A stretch of DNA of 64,000 nucleotides from NCBI GenBank assembly GCA_036169595.1, contig CM069765.1, positions 1,257,001-1,321,000 of the forward strand, written 5' to 3'. The DNA comes from Dictyostelium firmibasis. Its lineage: Eukaryota > Evosea > Eumycetozoa > Dictyosteliales > Dictyosteliaceae. Below, one piece after another: positions 1-9,355 of the stretch; the first letter of the stretch is position 1, and each line of letters starts with the position of its first letter. The notes under the pieces are model-generated. The model did no database searches. It was not told the origin of the DNA and saw only the letters and a list, made by a program, of their open reading frames with translations. The position numbers and the translations under genes are program-made.

Positions 1-302
1 TCTTCATCATTTAAATAATCTTTTACTAATCCTTTTATAACACGATTTGGATTATCAATTTCAAAATCTGGATTGGTTTGTGGTGATAAATCTCTAATAA
101 TAACTGCTATATCCTTTTCAAGTGGTAATAAATTATTATATGGATCTTTTTAATATTAAGCAAAAAAAAAAAAAAAAAAATTATTATTAGTAAAATTATT
201 TAAAGTAATAATAAAATAAAATTAATAATTTACCATCTGCTAAAACAATTAAAATTGTTATTAATTGAATTAAAAAATAAAAAAACTTTTTATTTCTATT
301 CC

Positions 303-306
<4 letters not shown>
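1..306 (-). CDS. Fibro-slime/PSI-like secreted protein, N-terminal part (cut by window edge)
   Basis: Two exons are visible: 306..234, then after an 88-bp intron 145..1, running off the left edge. The start is an ATG preceded by a long A-rich leader on the minus strand. Residues 1-23 are a signal peptide: basic N-terminus (GNRNKKFF), then a hydrophobic core ending near VLAD. Right after it comes PLEKDIAVIIRDLSP followed by QTNPDFEIDNP. This is the opening of the fibro-slime domain found in the D. discoideum prespore-inducing factor (PsiA/PsiF) family, where an IRD...NPDFE segment precedes a PA14 domain and Cys-rich repeats. Those later domains are outside the window. Family knowledge predicts secretion and a role in cell-cell signalling or the matrix; which member this is cannot be told. 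The splice keeps the frame (GAT codon split G|AT). Confidence 0.7.
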
Positions 307-339
<33 letters not shown>

Positions 340-770
340 TAATAGTTTTTATTTAAAAAATTAAAAGGAAAAAAATAAAAAAATAAATAAAATAATAATT
401 TTACAATAATTTTATAGAATTCTATAAAAATTTAATCTTTTTTTTTATTTTTTTTTTGGAAATATTTTATTTTAGTTAATCGAAATAATTGTTTAAAAAA
501 AAAACTTTTTTTTTTTTGTTTTGAATTTTTTTTTTTTTTTATTTTTTTTTGGTAATATATTTTTATTTATAATTATTTTAATTCTTAGATAACAATAATA
601 TAATCCATTATTTTAATTTTTTTAAATTAATTAAATAAAATAAATATAATAGTACTATTATATAAAATGTGGAGGACGTTGTTTTGTTTTATAAAAAAAA
701 TACGATTCATCTTATATGGTATATATTGTTATTTTTGATTATGTCTTGAATATTCTAATGGGACAAAATT

Positions 771-868
771 CAAGAGTGGGTTTTAGTGTGTGTTTTTGAA
801 GAGTGTGGTTATTTGATTTTTATTTGTTTTTTTTTAAGCAATTAAATACACCTATTACCACACTTTTT
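771..868. promoter_or_regulatory. GT-rich G-box-like cluster, possible GBF-type control region
   Basis: Positions 771-810 hold three GT-rich motifs in a row (GAGTGGG, AGTGTGTG, GAGTGTGGT). An inverted partner, ATTACCACACTT, lies at about 854-865 and pairs with AGTGTGGT. GT/CA-rich G-boxes bound by the zinc-finger factor GBF are established control elements of Dictyostelium developmental genes. The cluster is about 470-560 bp upstream of the PSI-like gene start at 306. That it controls this gene is inference. Confidence 0.3.
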
Positions 869-1828
869 TTTTTATTAAAAAAAAATTGAAAACATTATTA
901 CTAAAATTAGTAATAGATGTGTTGTTTTTTAAATGAAAACTTGTATTTTAAAATTATCTATAAAGAAAACTATTTTTAAAAAAAAAAAAAAACAAATAAA
1001 AATTTAAAAAAAATAATAAAAAAGAATAATTTCTTTGATTAGATTTATATCATTATTCATATTATTGTAGTAATTATTTTTTTAGAAAAGGTGATTATCT
1101 ATTAATTAATAAAAATAATAAAATAATGTTATATATAAAAAATGGTAATTTAAATGTTTTTTTTTTTTAAAATAATAATCAAAAAAATAAATAAAATAAA
1201 ACAATTTAAAAATTTTAACTATCGAAACCCTATTTTATCTTTTAATTAATTTCTTGAAATCATATTATATCTAGATAATTTAAATAGAATTGATTTATGA
1301 TCGAGAATAAAAAAATAAATAAATAAATTAAAAATAATTTCATTTGTTCTCTTTTTTTCAAAAGAATTCTCATTTCTAAGATAAAAAATATTGATTTTTT
1401 TATTAATTAAAAAAAAGGATAGTTTTGATGAGTAAACTTAATTTACTTAAATAAAAAAGGCCATGAGTTAATAATAATAATTAATTTTTTTGGTTTTTTA
1501 ATTATAATAAGATTGAAATTCAATCCGTAGTATAAATTAATCGAAATTGTTTACTTTTTAAAATAATATATTTGGTAATTAATTGTGTATTTCAACTTTT
1601 TTATAATTTTGTTATTATTGTCGTTTTTTTTTCAGAAAAAAAAGTTGGCCTCAATGTTGATATGTAATGGAATTGGATTCATAGAGTAAGAAGTTTTAAA
1701 AGATATTAGTTGTTGTTGAAATTTTCTTTTAGTTAACAATTAATTTTTTTTTTTTAAATATTAATGATTGTTGTTTGACCTTAGTTAAAGTTTATTTAGT
1801 AGATTTTTTATATTATATTAACCTTATT

Positions 1829-1892
1829 TATATTTTTTCATTTTCTCCGATACAATAGTGTGAATCAGCAACTGAGAAAATGAAAAAATATA
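1829..1892. repeat. Perfect 19-bp inverted repeat with 26-nt loop
   Basis: The left arm 1829-1847 (TATATTTTTTCATTTTCTC) is exactly complementary to the right arm 1874-1892, around a loop of normal complexity at 1848-1873. Arms this long and perfect, containing C/G, stand out against local low-complexity DNA. Function unknown. Confidence 0.6.
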
Positions 1893-2297
1893 TTAGCGAA
1901 GAAAAATTTTAAAATAGAAAATATTAATCACTTACATTTTCTAAACTTTCAATATTGAGTGCGTTTTTAGGTACCTTGCAAAATAAGAAAATGTGGTCCT
2001 ATGGTGATATGTTTTCGTGTTTTTTTTTAAAACGTGAGATAAGTTTTTATTTAATAAAGTTAATATTTGCGTATTATATAGATATAGTTTTATAATAAGA
2101 GGGAGTATATTGGAGGTGGATTTGGAACTTTTTTGCAATTTATGATTTAATGTTTTTGAGGTTTTTAGCGGGAAGAAGGGGGTTTTTTAATGCAGAAGGG
2201 GTTGTTGAGTAGATTTCGAAATATATTGGGGCAAGTTGTGGAAAGGCAAAGAAAATTTGGTGGAATTGGAAGTAATTGTACAATTATGTTATCGTAG

Positions 2298-2308
2298 GGG
2301 GTCGAACC
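2298..2308 (-). promoter_or_regulatory. External B box (exB) of the tRNA-Cys gene
   Basis: On the minus strand this reads GGTTCGACCCC, a match to the Pol III B-box consensus GGTTCGANNCC. It lies 42 nt past the 3' end of tRNA-Cys with no surrounding cloverleaf. Extra B boxes a few tens of bases downstream of tRNA genes are a known D. discoideum peculiarity and have been linked to TFIIIC binding and to targeting of the TRE3 group of retrotransposons. It sits inside a T-arm-like hairpin (AGGGG...CCCC), so it could descend from a decayed tRNA gene. Confidence 0.65.
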
Positions 2309-2341
2309 CCTGACCATGAGTTGGAGTTGGAGTTGGAGTCC

Positions 2342-2347
2342 AAAAAA
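2342..2347 (-). terminator. Pol III oligo(T) terminator
   Basis: A run of six T on the minus strand, starting 4 nt after the tRNA-Cys 3' end (TTC then T6). This is the normal RNA polymerase III stop signal. Confidence 0.75.
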
Positions 2348-2350
2348 GAA

Positions 2351-2421
2351 GTTCCGAACCAGGATTGAACTGGCGACCTAACGATTTGCAGTCGCTTGCT
2401 CTTCCACTGAGCTATCGAAAC
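2351..2421 (-). tRNA. tRNA-Cys (anticodon GCA)
   Basis: A complete 71-nt intronless cloverleaf. The acceptor stem GTTTCGA pairs with TCGGAAC (one T-G wobble). TA at 8-9 is followed by the D stem GCTC/GAGC. The anticodon stem AGCGA/TCGTT carries the loop CTGCAAA, with anticodon GCA at 2389-2387. The T stem GCCAG/CTGGT has loop TTCAATC. The internal A box (TAGCTCAGTGG) and B box (AGTTCAATCC) are both present. CCA is not encoded, as expected in a eukaryote. Together with the downstream exB it forms the typical D. discoideum tRNA locus. Such loci are preferred retrotransposon targets, but no element is present here. Confidence 0.97.
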
Positions 2422-2893
2422 GTTTTGTTGATAAAATTGGGTAATGCAACTAAATTTATGCTTCGTCACCTTTATGGGATAGTTTAAAAATCAAATGATT
2501 ATATTAAATAATAGTACTTTGAACCAAGGTATGAAAACCTAATGTACTTAAATAATTATCTCAAAAGATAAGGTAATATATTGAGATACTAATAATAATA
2601 AATATTGTCATAAAATAAATAATTATTTGAATGAAAATTGGAATATAATGAATTTTTTGAATTGAAAATTGAGTCCTTTTATACTAATTTCTATTTTAAA
2701 AGAAGTAAGCTTGATTCTATCTATGGAATTAGTAATAGATTAAAATGGCCTTTTAACCTATAAAAATAAAAAACCTCACAAATAGAAAGGTTTTAAAATA
2801 AATTTTTTAGTTAACAAAAATAAAATGATAAGTTTTTTTTAATTATTAAGATTTGAATTTTTTTAAGATTTTATTTATTTGTTTTTAATTTAT
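2422..2893. other. Intergenic: tRNA 5' flank and ISWI 3' flank
   Basis: No open frame of note. It contains a DUSE-like motif at 2472-2478 and A/T-rich 3' flank. AATAAA-type signals downstream of the ISWI stop at 2894 are frequent but not specific in this composition. Confidence 0.5.
2472..2478 (-). promoter_or_regulatory. DUSE-like motif upstream of tRNA-Cys
   Basis: Reads CCCATAA on the minus strand, 51 nt upstream of the tRNA 5' end. This is the core of the Dictyostelium upstream sequence element, normally about 60 nt ahead of snRNA, snoRNA and class I RNA genes. tRNA genes do not need it, so chance is a real alternative. Confidence 0.25.
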
Positions 2894-5800
2894 TTATTTT
2901 ACTTGTCTCTTTTTGAGCGGAACTTTAACTTCTTCCTCTTCATCGTTTTCTTCTTCTTCTTCCTCTTCCTCCTCCTCCATTGGTTCTTCTTCCTCAACAG
3001 GTTTCTTTTTACCTCTACCATTGGTGGCGGGTTTTGTGGTTGCAGCTTTTGATTTTGGACCAGGTTTTGATTTAGCGGAAGCTTTAGATGGTTTGGCGGG
3101 TGGTTTTGAAGGTGGTGGAACATCTTTTCTCTTACCAAGTGTTTTATTTGGAGAGTCAGTCTTTTTAGAGGCGGCACCAGAGGCAGCAGCTAATTTTAAC
3201 TTCTCTTTTTCTTTCTTTCTTTTCTCTGCTTCTCTTGCAGCTTCCATTTCCTCTTGATGTTCTTTGATGATATACTTGAGTAACTGATCGACACGTGCTT
3301 TCAACTCTTGACATGTACGAGTTTGAATGAACCAATCGAAACGGAATTGTGGTGATTTTCTAATCTCCTCTTTCAATTCTTCAAATGCACCATACCCTAA
3401 ACGATGGCACATACAAACCAAAAATATATCCTCTTCATCGTTATAGTTTTTATTCTTCTTCAAACCATATTGAATCTTTAATTGGACCCAAGGATTTTTA
3501 TATTTGTTAATCTTATAATTCAACGAGTCTTGAGTTTCCTTATATTTCATGATTCTCTCCTCACCCTTTTCAATACGTGCAATCAATTTTTCATGATCAG
3601 CAACCTCTGAATGTTTCCTCCAAAAAGCTTGAGAATATTGTTGAACCTCTTTCTCAGTTTTAGTTTGAACCTCTTCAGCGATACTTTGATAAGCTTTACG
3701 ACCATATAATTCACAACCACGAATAAAAGTACGGAAATCAGTTTTTGACCAATCACCGAAACCACCAGTTTTAATTAATTTCTCCTTGAGATCCTGTTCC
3801 TCCTTTGAGAGATCACCAAAGTCTGGTTCCTCCTCTTCCTCTGGGAGCTCACCTTTATCCTTTTGATCGTACCACTCTACCTTTTTATTGTAAGCCTCAT
3901 TCTCTTTCTCGTAGAGTTGTGTTAATCTTGATGAATAGAATTGGAAATCGTAGATTGGAGTTTGCTTTGGTTTATTGAAACGTCTTTCTCTCTTTATCAC
4001 TGGTTTTGGAGGAACGGCTTCTTCTTCTGCCACTGTACCAGCAACTGTTTTTCTCTCACGTTTCAATGTCTCTGCCCAATAACCTGAGCTTGCATGAGTA
4101 TTCTTATAGTTCACACCATCAAACATGTAGAGATTACCATCGGATTGGAATTTTAGTGGATTTGCTGCCAAATCCTTAACTTTGCTATTGAGTTGTTCAG
4201 TTTTCTCCTCGCCTTTTTTGAGGATGGAATCGATATCCTCATCGGTGATAGTTGATGATTTACTCTTAAAGATATCATCGGCACCAAATCTAAGCATTGC
4301 CAAGAGCTCTTCAGGTTTTGCATTTTTATTTGCCTCGACGAGACGACCTTGTTGAATGACCAATGCATCCAATTGAAGTTTCATCTCTGCCTTTTCTACC
4401 ATTTTTTCCTCCATTGAATTCTCTGTCACAAAACGATAAACTGTAACAGGTTTAGTTTGACCAATACGATGAGCACGATCTTGTGCTTGAAGATCCATTT
4501 GTGGATTCCAATCACTATCAAACAAGATAACGATATCGGCTGTATTCAAAGTGATACCAAGACCACCTGCTCTTGTTGTAAGAAGGAATGCAAATAACTC
4601 TGAGCCAGGTGCATTGTAGTTTTCAATTGAATTCTCTCTAACGAGTGATTCAGTTGAACCATCGATTCTTGCATACTTATAACCACGATATAACATATAA
4701 TCCTCCAAGATATCCAACATACGAGACATCTGTGAAAAGATTAGAACTCTTGATCCTCTCTCTTTCAACTTTTTCAATAGTTTATCCAATAATGCCATCT
4801 TTCCACTATTATCAATTAAATGTTCACCAGTTGTATAGGGTTCCTCTTCTGCACCATCGAAAAGGTATGGATGATTGCATGCTTTTCTCAATTGCATACA
4901 AATATTCAATAATCTAACACGACCTGTATTACCTTTGGCACCAACAACTACAGCATCCAAATCCTTTGAAAGTAATCTCTTATACCATTCCTTTTGCATC
5001 GTTGATAAACCAACAAATAATTTAATCTCTTTCTTTGGTGGTAATGATTTCTCTACTTCGGTTTTAATTCTTCTCAATAAAAATGGTCTCAATACCTTAT
5101 GTAATTTATCAATAACCTCTTGTTGATTCTCTGTATTTGCTAAATCAAACCATTTATCAAAATCTTCTGATGATGAAAATACATCTGGTAATAAAAAGTT
5201 TAATAATGACCATAATTCATGTAAATTATTCTAAAATAAATAAATAAAAAATGTTAATAATTATTATTTAAAAAAAATCAATCCAAATCCAAAATCTAAA
5301 ATCTAAAATCTAAAATCTAAAATTAAAAAATTATATTTACTTGTAATGGAGTACCAGTTATTAATAATCTAAATTGACTATTAAACATTCTAACACCTTT
5401 TGAAAGTACTGAATTTTCATTTTTAATACGATGTGCTTCATCAATGATAATATATCTCCAACTAAACTTTTTAAATGTTGATTTCTCTCTAATTGCAACC
5501 TCATATGTAGTTATACAAACATCAAATTTCTTAAAAATTAATTGATTCTTTTTAATTTCCTCCTACAAATATTTGAAAGAATTAAAAAAAAAAAGGAAAT
5601 TAGTAAAAAAAATAAAAAAAATCAATCAATAATATATAATTACTCTTTCTTCTTTACTGCCATGAAATCTAACAACACGTAAAAATGGACACCATTTTGC
5701 AAATTCTTTTGACCAACCTGAAAGTGTTGATTTTGGTGCAATAATTAAATGTGGACCTCTAATACCTTTATATTCTGATAAATATCCCAAAAGTGAAATT

Positions 5801-6742
5801 GTTTGTAATGTTTTACCTAAACCCATTTCATCAGCTAAAATACCATTAATACCTCTTTCATATAATTGAATCAACCAATTTAAACCATAAACTTGATAAT
5901 CTCTCATTGTGCCTGATTTAATATCTATATGAAAATTTATAATAAAAATATTAACAAAATAATAAAATAAAAAATAACAATAATCAAAACATACATGGTG
6001 GACTTGATGTAAAAAAGTTGAAAGAGTGTGGTTCCTCCTCTTCCATTGTTTCATTCATAATTGCTTCATCCTCTGCCTCCTCTGTGATATGACCTCTTTT
6101 AGTTGGAGTACTTGAAACTATATTATTACTACTACTATTATTTGATGATAAAACTGGTGATTTTGTTTTTGTTTTTTTTGTACTATTATTACTATTTGAA
6201 ACGAAATGTGTAAAAATTTCAGTTCTTTCCAATAAATATTTTAATCTTGCACTTGCCGATTTCTCTTTATCCTCTTGTAATTGTTGTCTTTGGTTTTTTT
6301 CAAGTTCTTGTAATTGTTTACGTTGTTGTTCTCTAATTTGTTTTAATCTTTCTTTTTCCAATCTAATTGATTCTAATCTCTCTTTTCTTGCTTCCTCTGT
6401 CTCATCTTTTCTATTGATACCATTTTGAATGGTTGAATCATCATTATCCTCCTCTTCAACTTCATCGTCATCAAAGAATGGATGTGGATCTTCATCATCA
6501 CCATTTTCGTTTCCATTTGTATCGTCCTCTTCTTCTTCTTCTTCCATAACTTCATCCTCTTCATTTTCCATCGATTTTGGTGATTGATTTCCACTGGATG
6601 AAACTGTTGGACTGTCATTTCTTTTTCCTACTGCTGTTAATGATGATGATGTAGTGGTAGTAGTAGTTGTTGTTGTATTTGGTGAAGTTTTGCCATTTGT
6701 GCCACTCACTTCTTTCTTGTCCTTTTTTGCTGTTGCATCCAT
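2894..6742 (-). CDS. ISWI-type SNF2 chromatin-remodelling ATPase
   Basis: Four exons, 6742..5995, 5924..5644, 5562..5341 and 5230..2894, give 1195 aa with frame kept at each junction. The ATPase slides and spaces nucleosomes in the nucleus. Order of parts: an acidic disordered N-terminus; the SNF2 domain, opening with [19 protein letters not shown]; Walker A DEMGLGKT; the DEAH box in [11 protein letters not shown]; the helicase C lobe with [20 protein letters not shown]; then HAND-SANT-SLIDE ([36 protein letters not shown]). It ends in a Lys/Pro-rich tail and a Glu run before PLKKRQVK. Human SMARCA5 and fly ISWI share this architecture and are slightly shorter. I start at MDATAKKD. An in-frame ATG at 6835 would add a 31-residue Lys-rich leader and is less likely because it lies in homopolymer. 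Confidence 0.95.
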
Positions 6743-7185
6743 ATTTATTTGATTTTTTTTTTTTTTGATTTTTTTTTTTTTTGATTTTTTTTTTCGATTC
6801 TTTGTTCTTTTTTTTTTTTTTTTTTTTTTATTCACAAAATTTATTTATTTATTAATAGAGTCTATTATTTATTATTAAAATTAGTTTTCTAATAATATGC
6901 CCAAAACAAACTGTGTGAAGTTGTTTTTTTTTGGGAGAACAAATAATGAAAAAATTTAAATTTTTTTTTTTTTCAAAATTAAAAAATTCAAAAAAAAAAA
7001 ATAAAAATAATGGTGTATGGAATGAAAAAACTAATAACAGATAAAAAAAATCAAAGTTCACCTTTTTATTACTATTTAATATAAATGAAATTGTTTTATA
7101 AAAAAAAAATATAAAAAAAATAATAATTATAAAAAAAAAAATATATTAAAAAAATAAAAAAAATAAAAAAAAAAATAAAAAATTA

Positions 7186-7221
<36 letters not shown>

Positions 7222-7275
7222 GGGTTCGAATAATTTTTTCGTTTTCTTATTTTGGTTTATTATTTATTATTATTA
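6743..7275. other. Intergenic: ISWI promoter and DPH4 3' flank
   Basis: Dominated by homopolymeric A and T. A short inverted pair CCCAAAACAAAC / GTTGTTTTTTTTTGGG lies near 6899-6936. Nothing coding is seen. Confidence 0.5.
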
Positions 7276-7680
7276 TCATTCCATTTGATAAATTACTTTT
7301 ATTGACAAAGAACAACCAGAACAACAAACTACATCATTTCCTTCAGATAATTGATCTTCTGTAATAATATAACTGTCACCACATCTACATGGATATGTAT
7401 ATTCACAATCTTCTTCAATATATTCCATATCATCTAAATCGATTTCATCTGAAACTGAATATTTTTGTCTTTTTTTTTCTATAAATATTTTAAAAATAAA
7501 CTTATTAGATTTCTTATTACTTTTAATTGATGATGTTATTTAGAGTGAAAATTTTACCTAACAATGATGAGTCATATTGTTTTCTTAATAAATCATCTTT
7601 TAAAGTCTCCCAAGCTATTTGAATATCATTAAAAATTTTGGAATTATTACTATTATTATTATTATTATTATTAATATTAC

Positions 7681-7728
<48 letters not shown>

Positions 7729-7918
7729 CGATACGATTTGAAAGATTATCGATATTATTATCATTTAAATCTTTATTTAATTTATCAGGATGATATAATA
7801 AAGCTAATTTTCTATAGGATTTTTTAATTTCCTCAATATCAGCATCAATTGAAACCTTTAAAATTTCATAATAGTTTTTATTTTCACATTTATTACTATT
7901 ATTACTAAAGTTTGACAT
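7276..7918 (-). CDS. dph4: DPH4-type J-domain protein with CSL zinc finger
   Basis: Exons 7918..7558 and 7478..7276 give 187 aa. The N-terminal J domain ([20 protein letters not shown]...[10 protein letters not shown]) has the HPD tripeptide. It is interrupted by an Asn run of about 30 residues between helix II/III loop material and [22 protein letters not shown]. The second exon codes the DPH-type CSL finger: [11 protein letters not shown] ... [13 protein letters not shown], with four Cys in a CxC...CxxC arrangement. J domain plus CSL finger is diagnostic of DPH4 (DNAJC24), which binds iron and acts as redox partner in diphthamide synthesis on eEF2 in the cytosol. The human protein is 149 aa; the Asn insert explains the extra length. 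It shares a 185-bp promoter with the divergent gene at 8104. Confidence 0.88.
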
Positions 7919-7984
7919 CCTCTCGTTTTGTTGAGGAAAAACGATAATTGAAAATAATTAAATAAAAAATATAAAAAAATTTTA

Positions 7985-8016
<32 letters not shown>

Positions 8017-8103
8017 TAAAATTTTTTTATATTTTTTTTATATTTTTTTTTATATTTTTTTTTATTTTAATTTCACATATGTTTCAATAATAAGTTTATT
8101 GTA
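7919..8103. promoter_or_regulatory. Short bidirectional promoter region
   Basis: 185 bp separate the start codons of two divergent genes. The stretch is T-rich on one side and A-rich on the other (oligo-dT tracts at 7980-8080), typical of Dictyostelium core promoters. No further motif can be supported. Confidence 0.4.
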
Positions 8104-8558
8104 ATGAGTCAATTAGTTATACCATTTAAACCAAAACCCAATACAAATGATCCTGCTTTATTAAAGAAAAAGGATTTAACAGAATTGGGTGAAAATATAG
8201 TTAATGATTTAGGAAAAACAGTGAAATCATTAGTTAAAAATTCAAACCTTCATGAAAATATGTCAATAATTTCAAAATCATTTGCTGCACATGAAGGAAA
8301 TATTTCACAAACTGATGAGGTATTATTTTATTATCTTATTATTTTATAATTTAAATTTTTATATAAATTTTTATTAATATTAAAAAAAAAAAAAAAAAAA
8401 AGATGATTAAACAAATGCAACAATTATCACAAGAGTTAATGAATCAAGTTAAATTTTTACAAAATAGTTTACAACAAATTGAACCTTTAAATCAAAAAGT
8501 GAATGAAATAACAACTTCCATACACACATCTGTACCCTCATCTCAACCACATCTTTAA
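8104..8558 (+). CDS. Small coiled-coil protein, BORCS7-like
   Basis: Exons 8104..8319 and 8403..8558 give 123 aa. The protein is soluble and mostly helical. Segments NIVNDLGKTVKSLVKNS, MSIISKSFAAHEGNISQ and MIKQMQQLSQELMNQVKFL have heptad-like hydrophobic spacing. By eye the order and spacing resemble human BORCS7 (diaskedin), a subunit of the BORC complex that couples lysosomes to Arl8 and kinesin, especially the stretch around MSIISKSFAAHEGNI. The similarity is weak and the length fits (human about 105 aa). Another small BLOC/BORC-type subunit is equally possible. The gene is real: ATG context AATGAG, in-frame intron, GTATTATT donor. Confidence 0.75.
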
Positions 8559-9152
8559 AATTGTATATAAAATTTCGAGAGAAGGAAAGAAAAAGAAAAA
8601 TAAAAAACTTTGTAAAAATATTGTATAATTTCTTAAATTACAAAAAAAATATTAAAAAAAAATACATTAACTAATAATTAAGTTTTTTTTTTATTTATTT
8701 TCATTTTCATTTTCATTTTCATTTTATTTTTTTATTTTTTTTATTTTTTTTATTTTTTTTTTTTTTGTTTTAAACCAAACAAACCAAACATCATCGTTAT
8801 AATTACGAAATTAAAAATATTTAAAATTATTTTTTTATTTTTTTTATTTTTTTTTTTTTTTTTTTTGCATTTTTCTGGTGAAACTATCAGTTTCGTTTTT
8901 TTTTTTTTTTTTTTTTTTTTTCCTTTCTTCAACCGAGCGTTTATTTAAATATATTTATATAAATTCATTTATTTTTTTTTTTTTTTCAAAAAAAGTTTAT
9001 TTTTTTTTTTCTTTTAACTTAATTTTTAATTCATTTCAATTTTTTACTGAATAAGAAACAGAGAATTAAGAAATTATAATAATCATAATAATAAAAGAAA
9101 TTAAATAATATAATAAAAAAAAGAGTAAAATAATATATAATATAAATTAAAA
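8559..9152. other. Intergenic: cluA promoter
   Basis: Poly(T) blocks, TTTTCAT repeats at about 8700-8725, and an A-rich leader just before the cluA ATG. No gene is seen. An open frame at 8750-8932 (-) is a homopolymer artefact. Confidence 0.5.
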
Positions 9153-9316
9153 ATGTCAGAAACCATTGATACTCCAACCGTTGAAGAATACAACGAAAAG
9201 GAAACTGTTGTTACTGGTGAACAAGTTGAACAAGAAATTGAACAAGAAAATGAACAAGAAAATGAACAAGGTAAATAAAAAGATTTATCTCATAATTATT
9301 AGATTTGCAAATATAC

Positions 9317-9355
<39 letters not shown>

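Larger units (their letters stand above)
307..2280. other. Long intergenic region, mostly low complexity
   Basis: No convincing coding region. It is mostly poly(A)/poly(T) and AT repeats, with islands of ordinary complexity at about 660-870 (GT-rich, listed separately), 1640-1740 and 1925-2280. The last island is visibly G-rich and C-poor on the plus strand. A 19-bp inverted repeat at 1829-1892 is listed separately. Open frames here use atypical codons or non-ATG starts and were not called. Confidence 0.6.

Noticed and set aside
2160-2280. Remnant of a tRNA-targeting retrotransposon
   Set aside because: Position and odd composition are suggestive, but I can recognise no element sequence, so no mobile element is annotated.
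2291-2325. A second tRNA gene next to tRNA-Cys
   Set aside because: Only a T-arm-like hairpin and B box are present. No D arm, anticodon arm or acceptor partner can be found, so it is called an external B box.
6743-6835. Upstream in-frame ATG as the ISWI start
   Set aside because: It would add a Lys-rich stretch coded by a T/A homopolymer. The ATG at 6742 gives a normal N-terminus.
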